Of a stretch of DNA of 64,000 nt, positions 47,328-57,108 are shown piece after piece; within the stretch, counting starts at the first letter, position 1; each line of letters starts with the position of its first letter. The stretch comes from Nostoc sp. WHI (lineage in GTDB: Bacteria > Cyanobacteriota > Cyanobacteriia > Cyanobacteriales > Nostocaceae). The notes beneath the pieces are model-generated. The model did not search any database. It was not told the origin of the DNA and saw nothing but the letters and a program-made list of their open reading frames with translations. Where the stretch lies: positions 51,782 through 115,781 of the forward strand of contig NZ_WBKM01000291.1 of the NCBI RefSeq assembly GCF_015714725.1. The letters are read 5' to 3'. The position numbers and the translations under genes were made by a program.

Positions 47328-48389
47328 ATGGGTGTTTCTTCAACAACTCCTCATCTGTTGCGGGCTGCTCGTGGTGAAGTGGTAGATCGTCCCCCTGTAT
47401 GGATGATGCGACAAGCGGGACGATATATGAAAGCATATCGAGACTTGAGAGATAAGTATCCTTCCTTTCGCGATCGCTCGGAAATTCCAGAAGTAGCAAT
47501 TGAAGTTTCCTTGCAACCCTGGAAAGCCTTTCAGCCAGACGGAGTAATTTTATTTTCTGATATTGTCACCCCATTACCTGGTTTGGGTATTGGCATGGAC
47601 ATTGCCGAAGGTAAAGGGCCAATCATTGACTCGCCTCTGCGGACTCAAGAACAAATTGATCGTTTGCGTCCTTTAGAACCAGAAGCAGATTTACCATTTA
47701 TCAAGACAATTTTACAAGCACTGCGCTCTGAAGTGGGCGATAAATCGACGGTGTTAGGCTTTGTGGGTGCGCCGTGGACACTAGCAGCTTATGCGGTAGA
47801 AGGAAAAGGTTCTAAAACCTACTCCATCATCAAAAACATGGCATTTTCCGACCCGACGATATTGCATCAATTGTTAGCTAAATTAGCAGATGCGATCGCC
47901 ATTTATGCCCGCTACCAAATTGATTCTGGTGCTCAAGTTGTGCAAATGTTTGATTCTTGGGCAGGTCAATTGAGTCCTCAAGATTATGATACCTTTGCTC
48001 TCCCCTATCAGCAGAGAGTTTTCCAGCAAGTTAAGCAAACTCATCCTGATACACCTTTGATTTTGCTAGTTAGCGGTAGTGCGGGTGTGTTGGAAAGAAT
48101 GGCGATATCTGGTGCTGATATTGTCACTGTAGACTGGGCGGTGGATATGGCAGACGCACGAGCCAGATTGGGCAAACAAGTCAAAGTTCAGGGAAATCTT
48201 GACCCAGGCGTGCTATTTGGCTCTAAACAGTTTATCCGCGATCGCATTCTCGATACCGTTCGCAAAGCTGGTAATTGGGGTCATATTCTCAATCTCGGTC
48301 ACGGTGTCTTACCAGAAACTCCAGAAGAAAATGTCGCTTTCTTCTTTGAAACCGCAAAGGAACTAAATCTTGCAGGAGTTAAGAGTTAA
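47328..48389 (+). CDS. hemE: Uroporphyrinogen decarboxylase
   Basis: 353-residue cytoplasmic enzyme of heme and chlorophyll synthesis; it decarboxylates the four acetate side chains of uroporphyrinogen III. Motifs: PPVWMMRQAGRYMKAYRD near 20-40, FSDIVTPLPGLGIGMDI, GFVGAPWTLAAYAVEGKGSK near 138-160, FDSWAGQLSP and the C-terminal LGHGVLPETPEENV. Length is normal. AGGATG lies about 9 bases before the ATG. It stands alone, flanked by short repeats. Confidence 0.97.
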   Translation: MGVSSTTPHLLRAARGEVVDRPPVWMMRQAGRYMKAYRDLRDKYPSFRDRSEIPEVAIEVSLQPWKAFQPDGVILFSDIVTPLPGLGIGMDIAEGKGPIIDSPLRTQEQIDRLRPLEPEADLPFIKTILQALRSEVGDKSTVLGFVGAPWTLAAYAVEGKGSKTYSIIKNMAFSDPTILHQLLAKLADAIAIYARYQIDSGAQVVQMFDSWAGQLSPQDYDTFALPYQQRVFQQVKQTHPDTPLILLVSGSAGVLERMAISGADIVTVDWAVDMADARARLGKQVKVQGNLDPGVLFGSKQFIRDRILDTVRKAGNWGHILNLGHGVLPETPEENVAFFFETAKELNLAGVKS

Positions 48390-48392
48390 AAG

Positions 48393-48423
48393 TAGGGACG
48401 CGATTCATCGCGTCTCTACAAGA
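48393..48423. repeat. Palindromic dispersed repeat after hemE
   Basis: Inverted repeat AGGGACGCGAT / ATCGCGTCTCT with a 3-base loop, just after the hemE stop. This hairpin type is common between genes in Nostocales and may act as a transcription terminator here, though no strong T run follows. Confidence 0.6.
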
Positions 48424-48514
48424 GTTCTGATTTTTATTCCCAAATTCTGATTCGGAACTTTTAGCTTTATTCTGAACTCTTAACTTTTAACTCCCTACTT
48501 TTTAGAAATTCTCT

Positions 48515-49477
48515 ATGAGTCAGAAACGGATTTTAGTGACTGGTGCAAGTGGTTGTATAGGTCATTATCTAACAGAAACCTTAATTAAGGAAACAGAACA
48601 CGAACTGTATCTGCTAGTTAGGAACCCAAATAAACTACAAGTTGATACCAAGGCACGTTCAGGTATTAATGTTTTGCAAGGCGATATGCAAAACATTAGC
48701 CAATTTTCTGATTTATTACTAACAATTGATATAGCAATACTCACCGCCACAGCTTGGGGTGGTGAACAAACATTTGATATTAATGTCATCAAAACTATAG
48801 AGTTGATGAAGCTGCTAGATCCAGAGCGTTGCCAGCAGGTAATTTATTTTTCGACAGCTAGCGTTTTGGATCGTTACAATCAACCATTAAAAGAAGCAGG
48901 GGAAATTGGGACAGATTATATTCGTTCTAAATATGACTGCTTATATAAGACATCGGAATTAGCGATCGCACCTAAAATTACCACACTCTTCCCCACTTTA
49001 GTAGTCGGCGGTGATGCCAATAAACCCTATTCTGCTGTCACATCTGGCATTCCAGAAATTACGAAATATATTAATTTAATTCGCTTTTTTGAAGCTGATG
49101 GCAGTTTTCACTTTATTCACGGGCGAGATATTGCCACTGTAGTGCGATATTTGATTGATCATCCTACAAATGATCAACCACGTCGATTTGTTTTAGGTCA
49201 AGCGCAGTTAACTGCTGATCAAGCAGTGGAAGAAGTTTGTGCTTATTTAGGCAAAAAGATCTACTTTCGCATCCCCATATCTTTAGCATTAGCTAATTTG
49301 ATTATTATTCTGTTCCGCATTCAGATGGCCGCCTGGGATAGATTCTGCATGAACTATCGACATTTCACCTATGAAAAAGCGATTAATCCCGATAGCTTCG
49401 GCTTGCCAAATTACTGTGCAACCATGACTGATGTTTTAAAAATTAGCGGTGTTGAAGGAGCTAAAAATTGGATATAA
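48515..49477 (+). CDS. NAD-dependent epimerase/dehydratase
   Basis: 320-residue extended short-chain dehydrogenase family protein. N-terminal nucleotide-binding motif VTGASGCIGHYL, active-site YIRSK (Tyr-x3-Lys) near residue 134, and FHFIHGRDIATVVRYLIDHP in the C-terminal half. It probably acts on a nucleotide sugar or related carbonyl compound in the cytoplasm; the substrate cannot be named. The following 283 bases hold only a GCGTTCCTCTGCG-type repeat (49552-49593) and AT-rich DNA. Confidence 0.88.
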   Translation: MSQKRILVTGASGCIGHYLTETLIKETEHELYLLVRNPNKLQVDTKARSGINVLQGDMQNISQFSDLLLTIDIAILTATAWGGEQTFDINVIKTIELMKLLDPERCQQVIYFSTASVLDRYNQPLKEAGEIGTDYIRSKYDCLYKTSELAIAPKITTLFPTLVVGGDANKPYSAVTSGIPEITKYINLIRFFEADGSFHFIHGRDIATVVRYLIDHPTNDQPRRFVLGQAQLTADQAVEEVCAYLGKKIYFRIPISLALANLIIILFRIQMAAWDRFCMNYRHFTYEKAINPDSFGLPNYCATMTDVLKISGVEGAKNWI

Positions 49478-49551
49478 TCTGTGACTTTCGACAACGTTTG
49501 TAAAATATTAGCAGAAAAATAACCTATTGAATCGAGGATCTACCGCTCAAA

Positions 49552-49593
49552 CTTCGCGTTCCTCTGCGCTTTACTTTGCGTTCCTCTGCGTTT
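49552..49593. repeat. Short tandem repeat, CTTTGCGTTCCTCTGCG type
   Basis: Four units of a 10-base G-C-rich motif between the epimerase and radical SAM genes, of the same class as those at 13480-13520 and 33143-33168. Confidence 0.65.
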
Positions 49594-49760
49594 AAAAAAG
49601 CCACAAACTTATGCAAAACTGTACCTCTTTCCCCTCAGATCCTTGCTCCCCATTCACGTAAAAATATCAATGTTAAAATAAAACAACTTTAATAAAAAGT
49701 CAATAACTCTTAATTTTCGTTAGAGTAGGATAACAATCAAAGTGTGAGGATTGATACTAA

Positions 49761-51350
49761 ATGCGAATATTGCTAGTGTATCCAATATTTCCCAAAACCT
49801 TTTGGTCTTATGAAAAAATCTTAGAGTTAGTCGATCGCAAAGTTTTATTACCACCTCTAGGTTTAGTCACAGTAGCGGCGATTCTGCCCCAAGAATGGGA
49901 ATTCAAGCTGGTCGATCGCAACATCCGCCCAGCAACAGAAGCAGAATGGGCATGGGCAGATGTAGTAATCCTCTCTGCAATGATTGTCCAAAAACAAGAT
50001 TTACTTGACCAAATCCAGGAAGCAAAGCAGCGTGGTAAGTTAGTCGCAGTCGGCGGCCCCTACCCCACCTCTGTACCTCACGAAGTTGAAAATGTAGGTG
50101 CAGATTTTCTGATTCTAGATGAAGGGGAAATTACTTTGCCCATGTTTATTAAGGCAATTCAACGGGGTGAAACTTCTGGAACTTTCCGCGCCACAGAAAA
50201 ACCTGATGTAACCAGCACACCAATACCCCGCTTTGATTTATTAGAATTGGATGCTTATGATATGATGTCGGTGCAGTTTTCGCGCGGCTGTCCCTTCCAG
50301 TGCGAATTTTGCGACATTATTGTTCTCTACGGGCGCAAACCGCGCACCAAAGCCCCAGCCCAACTGTTAGCAGAGTTAGATTACCTCTACGAATTGGGTT
50401 GGCGGCGGGGTGTATTCATGGTGGATGACAACTTTATTGGCAACAAGCGAAATGTGAAATTGTTGTTGAAAGAGTTAAAAGTCTGGATGGCAGAACACAA
50501 GTATCCTTTCCGATTTGACACTGAAGCTTCAATTGACTTAGCAGAAGACTCAGAAATGTTGGAGTTGATGGTTGAGTGCGGTTTCTCGGCGGTGTTTTTG
50601 GGAATCGAAACGCCGGATGAGGATAGTTTGCAAATGACCAAGAAGTTTCAAAATACTCGCAATTCCCTCACTGAGGCAGTAGAAACCATCACCAAAGCAG
50701 GATTGCGCCCAATGGCTGGGTTTATTATCGGCTTTGATGGCGAAAAAGCAGGTGCAGGCGATCGCATTGTCCGTTTTGCTGAAGCAGCAGCAATTCCCTC
50801 TACCACTTTTGCCATGTTGCAAGCGTTACCCAACACGGCACTTTGGCATCGCCTGAAAAAAGAAGGACGACTGCGGGAAAATCAAGATGGCAACATCAAC
50901 CAGACAACATTGATGAATTTCCTCCCAACTCGTCCTTTGGAAGAACTTGCACGAGAATATATTGAGGCTTTTTGTACTTTATATGACCCAGTGCAGTATT
51001 TGGATCGTACCTATCGCTGTTTCTTAATGATGGGTTTGCCCAGTTGGAAAGCACCAGCCAAAATGCCTGAGTGGATAGTTATTAGAGCGTTGCTGACTGT
51101 AATTTGGCGACAAGGAATCAAACGGGAAACTCGCTGGAAATTCTGGCATCATTTGTTCAGCATTCTCAAGCTTAACCCTGGAGTTATTGAACATTACCTC
51201 GCCGCTTGTGCCCACAACGAGCATTTTCTAGAGTATCGCCAAATTGTCCGCGATCAAATAGAAAGTCAGCTAGCAGAATATCTAGCACAAGGTGCAGAAA
51301 AACCGTATGTGCTAGTTAAGGAAAAAGTAGAAGAAAAAGCTTTTGTTTAG
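49761..51350 (+). CDS. B12-binding radical SAM protein
   Basis: 529 residues. N-terminal cobalamin-binding-like domain about 1-140 (LLVYPIFPKTFWSYEK; PPLGLVTVAAILP; VAVGGPYPT). Radical SAM domain about 165-380 with the cluster motif CPFQCEFCDII (Cys-x3-Cys-x2-Cys) near residue 178 and the following LGIETPDEDSL. The C-terminal about 130 residues match the pattern of proteins carrying DUF4070. Such enzymes often methylate unactivated carbons. The hopanoid C-2 methylase HpnP has this layout, but I cannot distinguish it from paralogues. A GTGAGGA ribosome site precedes the ATG. Confidence 0.9.
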   Translation: MRILLVYPIFPKTFWSYEKILELVDRKVLLPPLGLVTVAAILPQEWEFKLVDRNIRPATEAEWAWADVVILSAMIVQKQDLLDQIQEAKQRGKLVAVGGPYPTSVPHEVENVGADFLILDEGEITLPMFIKAIQRGETSGTFRATEKPDVTSTPIPRFDLLELDAYDMMSVQFSRGCPFQCEFCDIIVLYGRKPRTKAPAQLLAELDYLYELGWRRGVFMVDDNFIGNKRNVKLLLKELKVWMAEHKYPFRFDTEASIDLAEDSEMLELMVECGFSAVFLGIETPDEDSLQMTKKFQNTRNSLTEAVETITKAGLRPMAGFIIGFDGEKAGAGDRIVRFAEAAAIPSTTFAMLQALPNTALWHRLKKEGRLRENQDGNINQTTLMNFLPTRPLEELAREYIEAFCTLYDPVQYLDRTYRCFLMMGLPSWKAPAKMPEWIVIRALLTVIWRQGIKRETRWKFWHHLFSILKLNPGVIEHYLAACAHNEHFLEYRQIVRDQIESQLAEYLAQGAEKPYVLVKEKVEEKAFV

Positions 51351-51459
51351 TGAGCAAAGATTAATCCATTGAACTAAGATTTTAGGAACGTTATCACTTT
51401 TCCAGTGTGCGCCCAGAAATTTTAGTTCGATGGTCAATCTGCTTAATAGTAGACTCTAT

Positions 51460-53494
51460 AGCATAAACGCCTTTCGGCATCTAAGGTTTAGTCAGCTTCT
51501 TATATCTATTAGCTAGAGAAAGAGCATAATAGTGCTCAACGCCTTTCGGCATCTAAGGTTTGATCAGACTGAACGAATCCCAATTTTACCCGCGCCTCTG
51601 AAGTGCTCAACGCCTTTCGGCATCTAAGGTTTGATCAGTAAATTAAGCTACCTTTGTAGGTACGCTTAAATAGTGCTCAACGCCTTTCGACATCTAAGGT
51701 TTGATCAGCAGACCCAATCTCTCCAAGGATTGCAGTAATTGTGTGCTCAACGCCTTTCGGCATCTAAGGTTTGATCAGCCAGGGCAGACGCAACGAACAG
51801 GTGAAGGCCAAAAGTGCTCAACGCCTTTCGGCATCTAAGGTTTGATCAGTGCTGAGGCACAGCGCAATGCGATCGCAATTTCTGAGTGCTCAACGCCTTT
51901 CGGCATCTAAGGTTTGATCAGGTAGTAGTTGCGATCGTCCTAAGTCTGCTAGTTTAGTGTGCTCAACGCCTTTCGGCATCTAAGGTTTGATCAGTTGCAT
52001 CATAAGCGATCGCTGCTTCTGCTGGTGTTAGTCGTGCTCAACGCCTTTCGGCATCTAAGGTTTGATCAGGTCACTTTCTGCCCTAAAATCAACTCCCCAC
52101 TATGTGCTCAACGCCTTTCGGCATCTAAGGTTTGATCAGCATTTTTAATATTCCCTCCTCTTGCCGTTAATTGTGTGCTCAACGCCTTTCGGCATCTAAG
52201 GTTTGATCAGTTAGCATCAAGTTTTAAAGCTCCGCAGTGTTGCTAGTGCTCAACGCCTTTCGGCATCTAAGGTTTGATCAGGTCATTAATCGCCCTTTTA
52301 ATCATCTGTATTCTTATTGTGCTCAACGCCTTTCGGCATCTAAGGTTTGATCAGGTTGACTGCAACAATAGTCCATTTCATCCCCTGAGTGCTCAACGCC
52401 TTTCGGCATCTAAGGTTTGATCAGAATCGCTGCAATTATTCCTTTTTCTGACTTGCATAAGGTGCTCAACGCCTTTCGGCATCTAAGGTTTGATCAGCGT
52501 AACATTGGGTATAAAAAGAAAGCTTCCTTTTGCGTGCTCAACGCCTTTCGGCATCTAAGGTTTGATCAGATTGGAGTGCGATCGCTGCTAATTCTCCCCC
52601 CGTAGTGCTCAATGCCGAAAGGCATCTAAGGTTTGATCAGTTGTGTTATTGTCATTTTGGAAATCGGGGGAGAAGCGGTGCTCAACGCCTTTCGGCATCT
52701 AAGGTTTGATCAGGTGAAGCCCCCGTAACGAGCGTAGCTGTAGTGAAGTGTGCTCAACGCCTTTCGGCATCTAAGGTTTGATCAGCTGCATTTAGAGAGA
52801 TGCAAGCTATATCGGGAATGTGCTCAACGCCTTTCGGCATCTAAGGTTTGATCAGAGTTGCTAATGCACCAGGCTTTTCAGAATCTAATTGTGCTCAACG
52901 CCTTTCGGCATCTAAGGTTTGATCAGTAGCCTGGCCTCAAATACTTGCTTTTTCTGCTGCGTGCTCAACGCCTTTCGGCATCTAAGGTTTGATCAGGAAT
53001 TTACCAAAATACAGGGTTTGAGGAACCCTATGTGCTCAACGCCTTTCGGCATCTAAGGTTTGATCAGCAAGCACTTACTTTATCATATTGAGAAATTAGT
53101 AGTGCTCAACGCCTTTCGGCATCTAAGGTTTGATCAGATGACATACTCAGGGTTTTTACAAGCCTTAAAGCCGTGCTCAACGCCTTTCGGCATCTAAGGT
53201 TTGATCAGTCCTAATGAAGAACTTCTTCGTAATTGCGTAGAAGTGCTCAACGCCTTTCGGCATCTAAGGTTTGATCAGTCAGGAATTCGAGTTACTACTG
53301 TTTTCTCATCTCCCGTGCTCAACGCCTTTCGGCATCTAAGGTTTGATCAGATGTTTCCCCCGTGATAGTTATGCTCACACAACATATGTGCTCAACGCCT
53401 TTCGGCATCTAAGGTTTGATCAGAGGTTTAAACTGGCGTGTACGGAAGATGAATTATAGTGCTCAACGCCTTTCGGCATCTAAGGTTTGATCAG
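51460..53494 (-). CRISPR. CRISPR array 1: 29 repeats of 36 bases, 28 spacers
   Basis: Repeat on the plus strand begins GTGCTCAACGCCTTTCGGC and ends GGTTTGATCAG (36 bases). I counted 29 copies with spacers of 34-39 bases. I assign minus-strand transcription: read that way, a GCC-GAAA-GGC hairpin is followed by an 8-9 base 3' end (GTTGAGCAC), the usual Cas6 layout; the degenerate copy (51460-51495) then sits at the far end; and the cas genes share the strand, with cas2 next to the leader end. One copy (51673) has a single G-to-A change, and one (52605) has its loop flipped. At least three spacers contain the HIP1 octamer. Confidence 0.98.
52605..52640 (-). repeat. CRISPR repeat copy with flipped hairpin loop
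   Basis: All other copies have CGCCTTTCGGC on the plus strand; this one has TGCCGAAAGGC. The ten central bases are the reverse complement of the usual ones, plus one C-to-T change next to them. In the transcript the stem becomes AATGCC/GGCATT with loop TTTC, so pairing is kept or improved. Confidence 0.9.
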
Positions 53495-53764
53495 GGCGCG
53501 TGCTGAAACGTATACCAGAATATCTCCCAGATTCGATTTTACAAGCACCTCACCTAAGAGATTAACAGAGTAACAAAAATCCTAAACAAATGTCACCTTT
53601 AACGATGGGAAGCAATCTTAAACCCCTTGTCCTGTCTAGCTTCTAAGCTATTACAAAAAAATGCAAGCACCTCCAGCCAGTCTAAAAAGTAAAACAAGCA
53701 AATACAGTAAGAGTTTCGAGCTTGTTTAATTCCGTTTTAGCCTTAACAGTCTCAGATCCATGCA
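53495..53764 (-). promoter_or_regulatory. Leader of CRISPR array 1
   Basis: 270 AT-rich bases without a gene between cas2 and the first repeat on the minus strand, the expected place for promoter and integration signals. A short motif, CAAGCACCTC, occurs twice, near 53542 and 53663. I could not place a promoter with confidence. Confidence 0.6.
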
Positions 53765-54058
53765 TCAAACAATCCGGTAAGCTTCCTGTTGAGATGACCA
53801 AGCATCTGGACGATTATATGATGGGATGCGAGCAACGCACTGATTTGACAAACGAATTAGAAGCAGACTATCTTCTGGAGCCAATATTTTTTCAAGTTCC
53901 CAACGTAATTTTTCGCGCGATCGCATAGTTAGCCAAGAGCGAAAAATAGAATATTGCATCCTTTCACCATAGCCTTTAAGTAAGTTGTAAGCTTTGCGCC
54001 AACGTTTAGGATCGCGAATGTCGTAACAAATGAGGTAACAATTTTTCTGTTCTGCCAT
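53765..54058 (-). CDS. cas2: Cas2, CRISPR adaptation endoribonuclease fold
   Basis: 97-residue protein with the Cas2 ferredoxin fold start YLICYDIRDPKRWRK; the conserved Asp is about residue 13. The rest (YGERMQYSIFRSWLTMRSREKLRWELEKIL) is typical. With Cas1 it forms the complex that inserts new spacers at the leader end. It lies 9 bases after the cas4-cas1 stop and directly before the leader. Confidence 0.96.
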   Translation of the reverse strand: MAEQKNCYLICYDIRDPKRWRKAYNLLKGYGERMQYSIFRSWLTMRSREKLRWELEKILAPEDSLLLIRLSNQCVARIPSYNRPDAWSSQQEAYRIV

Positions 54059-54067
54059 TGTAATACC

Positions 54068-55732
54068 TCACCGCAGTACCAAATGACCAAACAAACCGCC
54101 CTCACCACACCATTCTTTTTCTAAGAGTCGCACCTCTAGCTCAAATAAACGGCGATAGGTAAGGGAATAACCCGTAACAGGATGTTTCCAACTCTCTTGT
54201 TTCCGATTTTCATATAGTTCTACGAATTTGCGCCGACCAAATTCACTTAGCCAGACTTGCGTCCCACGAATTTCAAAATCTGCCTTAACGTCCCACTGAC
54301 CCCGATTGACTGAAGCCATTACTGTCATATCTACCAAAGGCACGCGGAAAATTTCGAGCAAATCCAGTGCTAACGGTGCAGCTTGCGATCGCGGTTGATG
54401 ATAAAAACCTAAAGCAGCTTCTAAACCGACAATTAGAATACTGTTCATTACATCCTTGAGTAAAAGTGCATAGCCAAAACTCAGCAGTGCATTGAACCTA
54501 TCTTTGGGTGGGCGGCGATTTCGACCACCAAAGTGCAGTTCTTTTAAAACTTCTGGTGAAATCAAACAGGGCAAAGCACCAAAATACAGCGCTGCTAAAT
54601 TACCCTCTAGTCCTAAAAGAGATTCCAAAGATTTGGCTTGGGGAACTTGTTTAAGTACAGCTTTCATTTGGGCGATCGCTTTTTCTAACTTCTCTGCTTT
54701 CGCTTTCCCTCTAGTTCCTCGCATTAAAAACTTACGCTGTCCCTGTCCACGACAAACTACCAACTTACAGGCTAATTCTAGGCAGAAATCAGGATTGCTT
54801 AAAGCAGTATACTGGCGGATACGGCGTTGAATGCTACCTTGGCGAGTATCGAAACTACCAAGATAGCGTCCACCTCCCGAAATAAAATGCACTCCTATAT
54901 CTTGGTCAGCACAAAAATGCAGTGCTTGGGTAGAGATTTGCGAAAAACTATGTAAAACTAGCTGTCCTACCTGACGGGCGGGAACTGTTTCTACAGGTTG
55001 ATTGCGACGGGTAATTTTGATTTGTTCTCCTGTTCTACCAACACAGGTTCCAGGTTCCAAAACATGAATTATCTGCCTTTCATCATCTTCAGGAAACAAG
55101 CGAATTGCTTGCCACTCCCGATCATGGGCGAGTCGCGCTTCTTCTGGCAAACAGACGGGAGCCAGAGAACAACGGGCACATAATCGCTCGTTGTCAATTA
55201 CAGGTGGTCGATGTGTGGATAGTCTAAGTACTCGTGCTTGTTGAATTGCTTCACGAACTGCTACCCGTCCTGCATCATCCACTGGTACGTGAACCAGTAC
55301 ATTATCAGCATGGTAGCGAATGCGTCCTTCTTTAACTGTAATTCCCTGTGCGGATTCTAACAGATAAGCATAAGCAAGGATTTGTAGGCGATCGCTCTCC
55401 CAAGCTTGAGGCTGATTATTCTCATCTCGATAGCAGCGACCGCGTTTGTGTTCGTAGGGAATTGTTTGCCCGTCACGGGTGCGAAGGGCATCTAGCCGCC
55501 CTCGTAATCCTAATTCTTCGCTTTCGAGAAACAGTTCCTCCCACTCTTCGTCTTCCTGTTTTTCCAGTTCAGTATGCAGTCTGCGTCCAGCAAACACGGC
55601 TGCATCTTGGGTATAAAGTTCTTCAACTTCTTCAAGGTAGAAGAGCCGAGGACAGTAAGCAAGGGCGTGGAGAGCAGAAACGCGAATAGTTTCTGATTTT
55701 GTATAAATTTCGAGGTGTTCGAGAGTTTGCAT
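54068..55732 (-). CDS. cas4-cas1: Cas4-Cas1 fusion, spacer acquisition
   Basis: 554 residues joining two adaptation proteins. About 1-205 is Cas4: iron-sulfur Cys at about 27, 185, 188 and 194 (LAYCPRLF; LCARCSLAPVC), and a RecB-type nuclease site GRLDA (Asp81) and YEHKRG (Glu94, Lys96). About 215-554 is Cas1 (VLEPGTCVGR; GNLAALYFGALP; GFYHQPRSQAAPLALDLLEIFR with the His and Asp). It should trim and integrate pre-spacers. This fusion is known in type I-G (former I-U) and in MYXAN-type loci; the effector genes here favour MYXAN. A decayed CRISPR repeat lies 20 bases before its ATG. Confidence 0.96.
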   Translation of the reverse strand: MQTLEHLEIYTKSETIRVSALHALAYCPRLFYLEEVEELYTQDAAVFAGRRLHTELEKQEDEEWEELFLESEELGLRGRLDALRTRDGQTIPYEHKRGRCYRDENNQPQAWESDRLQILAYAYLLESAQGITVKEGRIRYHADNVLVHVPVDDAGRVAVREAIQQARVLRLSTHRPPVIDNERLCARCSLAPVCLPEEARLAHDREWQAIRLFPEDDERQIIHVLEPGTCVGRTGEQIKITRRNQPVETVPARQVGQLVLHSFSQISTQALHFCADQDIGVHFISGGGRYLGSFDTRQGSIQRRIRQYTALSNPDFCLELACKLVVCRGQGQRKFLMRGTRGKAKAEKLEKAIAQMKAVLKQVPQAKSLESLLGLEGNLAALYFGALPCLISPEVLKELHFGGRNRRPPKDRFNALLSFGYALLLKDVMNSILIVGLEAALGFYHQPRSQAAPLALDLLEIFRVPLVDMTVMASVNRGQWDVKADFEIRGTQVWLSEFGRRKFVELYENRKQESWKHPVTGYSLTYRRLFELEVRLLEKEWCGEGGLFGHLVLR

Positions 55733-55752
55733 ATATGTCTGTAAGGTAATTG

Positions 55753-55788
55753 TGTTTTAGCGCCTTACGACATCAGAGGAAATGGAAT
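55753..55788 (-). promoter_or_regulatory. Solitary decayed CRISPR repeat before cas4-cas1
   Basis: CGCCTTACGACATCAGAGG (plus strand) matches 15 of 19 bases of the array 1 repeat core, in the same orientation as the arrays. It starts right after the Uma2 stop and ends 20 bases before the cas4-cas1 ATG. In the mRNA it could form a short hairpin with a GTAA loop followed by CTAAAACAC. There is no partner repeat at spacer distance. Confidence 0.65.
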
Positions 55789-55789
55789 T

Positions 55790-56368
55790 TTAGGGATTTA
55801 ATCCAGCTCGTTGAAAGATTGCGTTAGGAGTAATTTCTAATTCTGGTAGCAAATCATCAGTAATTACTTGATGATCTCGATAAGTAATCGGCAAGGAAGA
55901 TGGCGCAAATACAGTTACAGTTCTAGCTTTGGTATCAACCACCCAAACACGAGAAACACCACCTTTGAGATAATCAGTTGCTTTTTCGGCAATTTCACCA
56001 AAAGTTTGACCAGGTGAGATAATTTCAATGACCAATTCCGGTGCAACAGGACAAGCTTCATCTAATAGCCAGTCAGTAGGAAGACGATGATATGAAACAT
56101 AAGTCAAATCTGGTACGGGCATCCAATCTTGTTGATTTCGTGTCAGTTTGATTGCCCATTCAATTACAACCCTACCTTTTTCTTGCGCCCATGCAGACAA
56201 CAGTATAAATAAAGCACCAGTAGTCGAGCCATGAAAAAATTTTGGTGACATTTCATCGTCTTTATATTTGGGTACAGCTTCACCGTTAACAAACTCGTAT
56301 GTAATATCTCCTTCGGGAAGTGCGAGAAATTCCTCTAAGGTTAGGCGTTGATTAGAAGACTGAACCAT
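55790..56368 (-). CDS. Uma2-family (DUF820) putative endonuclease
   Basis: 192 residues. Typical Uma2 opening (LTLEEFLALPEGDITYEFVNGE), then PDLTYVSYHRLP and the PD-(D/E)XK-like core PELVIEIISPG near 120-130, and VWVVDTKARTVTVF. Uma2 proteins are abundant in cyanobacteria and of unknown function, with a nuclease-like fold. Here it sits inside the cas operon between cas5 and cas4-cas1, on the same strand, with 89 bases before it and 57 after. Probably an insertion into an older operon; a role in immunity is possible but unproven. Confidence 0.88.
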   Translation of the reverse strand: MVQSSNQRLTLEEFLALPEGDITYEFVNGEAVPKYKDDEMSPKFFHGSTTGALFILLSAWAQEKGRVVIEWAIKLTRNQQDWMPVPDLTYVSYHRLPTDWLLDEACPVAPELVIEIISPGQTFGEIAEKATDYLKGGVSRVWVVDTKARTVTVFAPSSLPITYRDHQVITDDLLPELEITPNAIFQRAGLNP

Positions 56369-56457
56369 AGGTGTTATCTAGTAAAAGAGGTTTACTTTTA
56401 GTTTAAGCGATCGCTCATTTGATCACGACTTATGAAAATATTTTGTGTCCCTTTTTT

Positions 56458-57108
56458 CTAACTTGCTTGAATTACTGTCCAAGCAGTTTCAGGAGGATAA
56501 GATAATTCAGAAGGTTCAAGTATTAGATATCTCTGCCAAGCAGTACCTTTGGAACCGACATGATCCACCCAATAGGGTAAAGTTAACAACCCATTTTCAT
56601 CTCGTACCAGCCACCGCAGCAATTTAACTTGATGGTTTTTTGGTAACAAAGTAACAGCATTGACTAAATCTCGACTTTCTCCCAAGCATAGACCACCAAA
56701 ACGATTGATAGCAGCAGGGTTGGCAAATGCAATCTCTAGGCGTTCTGGTAGTGTTATTTGTGAATTATCTGTTCCTGCATCAACCCAAGCAATAAATCGA
56801 ACATCAGTTAATAGTTCCTGATAATCTGGTCTAGCGTTGCTGGGGTCGTGGATATCTTTCTTTTTAAAGCGACGAAATGTGCGGATGATAGTTGATTTTT
56901 GTGGTTGAGTGAGAAGAGCGATCGCTAAACGAGTTCCACAATGTTTGTATCTATCCATCTCCCCCACCATCGAAAGCAGCATACCATAAATAGTGGATGG
57001 TGGAGGGACTGGATAACTTTCAGCGTACTCTCTTGCACGAGATTGACGAAAGCTAGCTATAGGAACTTCTACTTCCAAAGCCAACATTTTCTCGGTTGTT
57101 TTCGTCAT
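56458..57108 (-). CDS. cas5: Cas5 (DevS-like), effector backbone subunit
   Basis: 216 residues with the Cas5 N-terminal strand and helix (LALEVEVPIASFRQSRAREYAESYP) and the following PPPSTIYGMLLSMVGE. In type I effector complexes Cas5 binds the 5' handle of the crRNA. Overlaps the cas7 stop by four bases (ATGA), so translation is coupled. Similar to the MYXAN-type Cas5, called DevS in Myxococcus xanthus, as judged by eye and by gene order. Confidence 0.9.
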   Translation of the reverse strand: MTKTTEKMLALEVEVPIASFRQSRAREYAESYPVPPPSTIYGMLLSMVGEMDRYKHCGTRLAIALLTQPQKSTIIRTFRRFKKKDIHDPSNARPDYQELLTDVRFIAWVDAGTDNSQITLPERLEIAFANPAAINRFGGLCLGESRDLVNAVTLLPKNHQVKLLRWLVRDENGLLTLPYWVDHVGSKGTAWQRYLILEPSELSYPPETAWTVIQAS

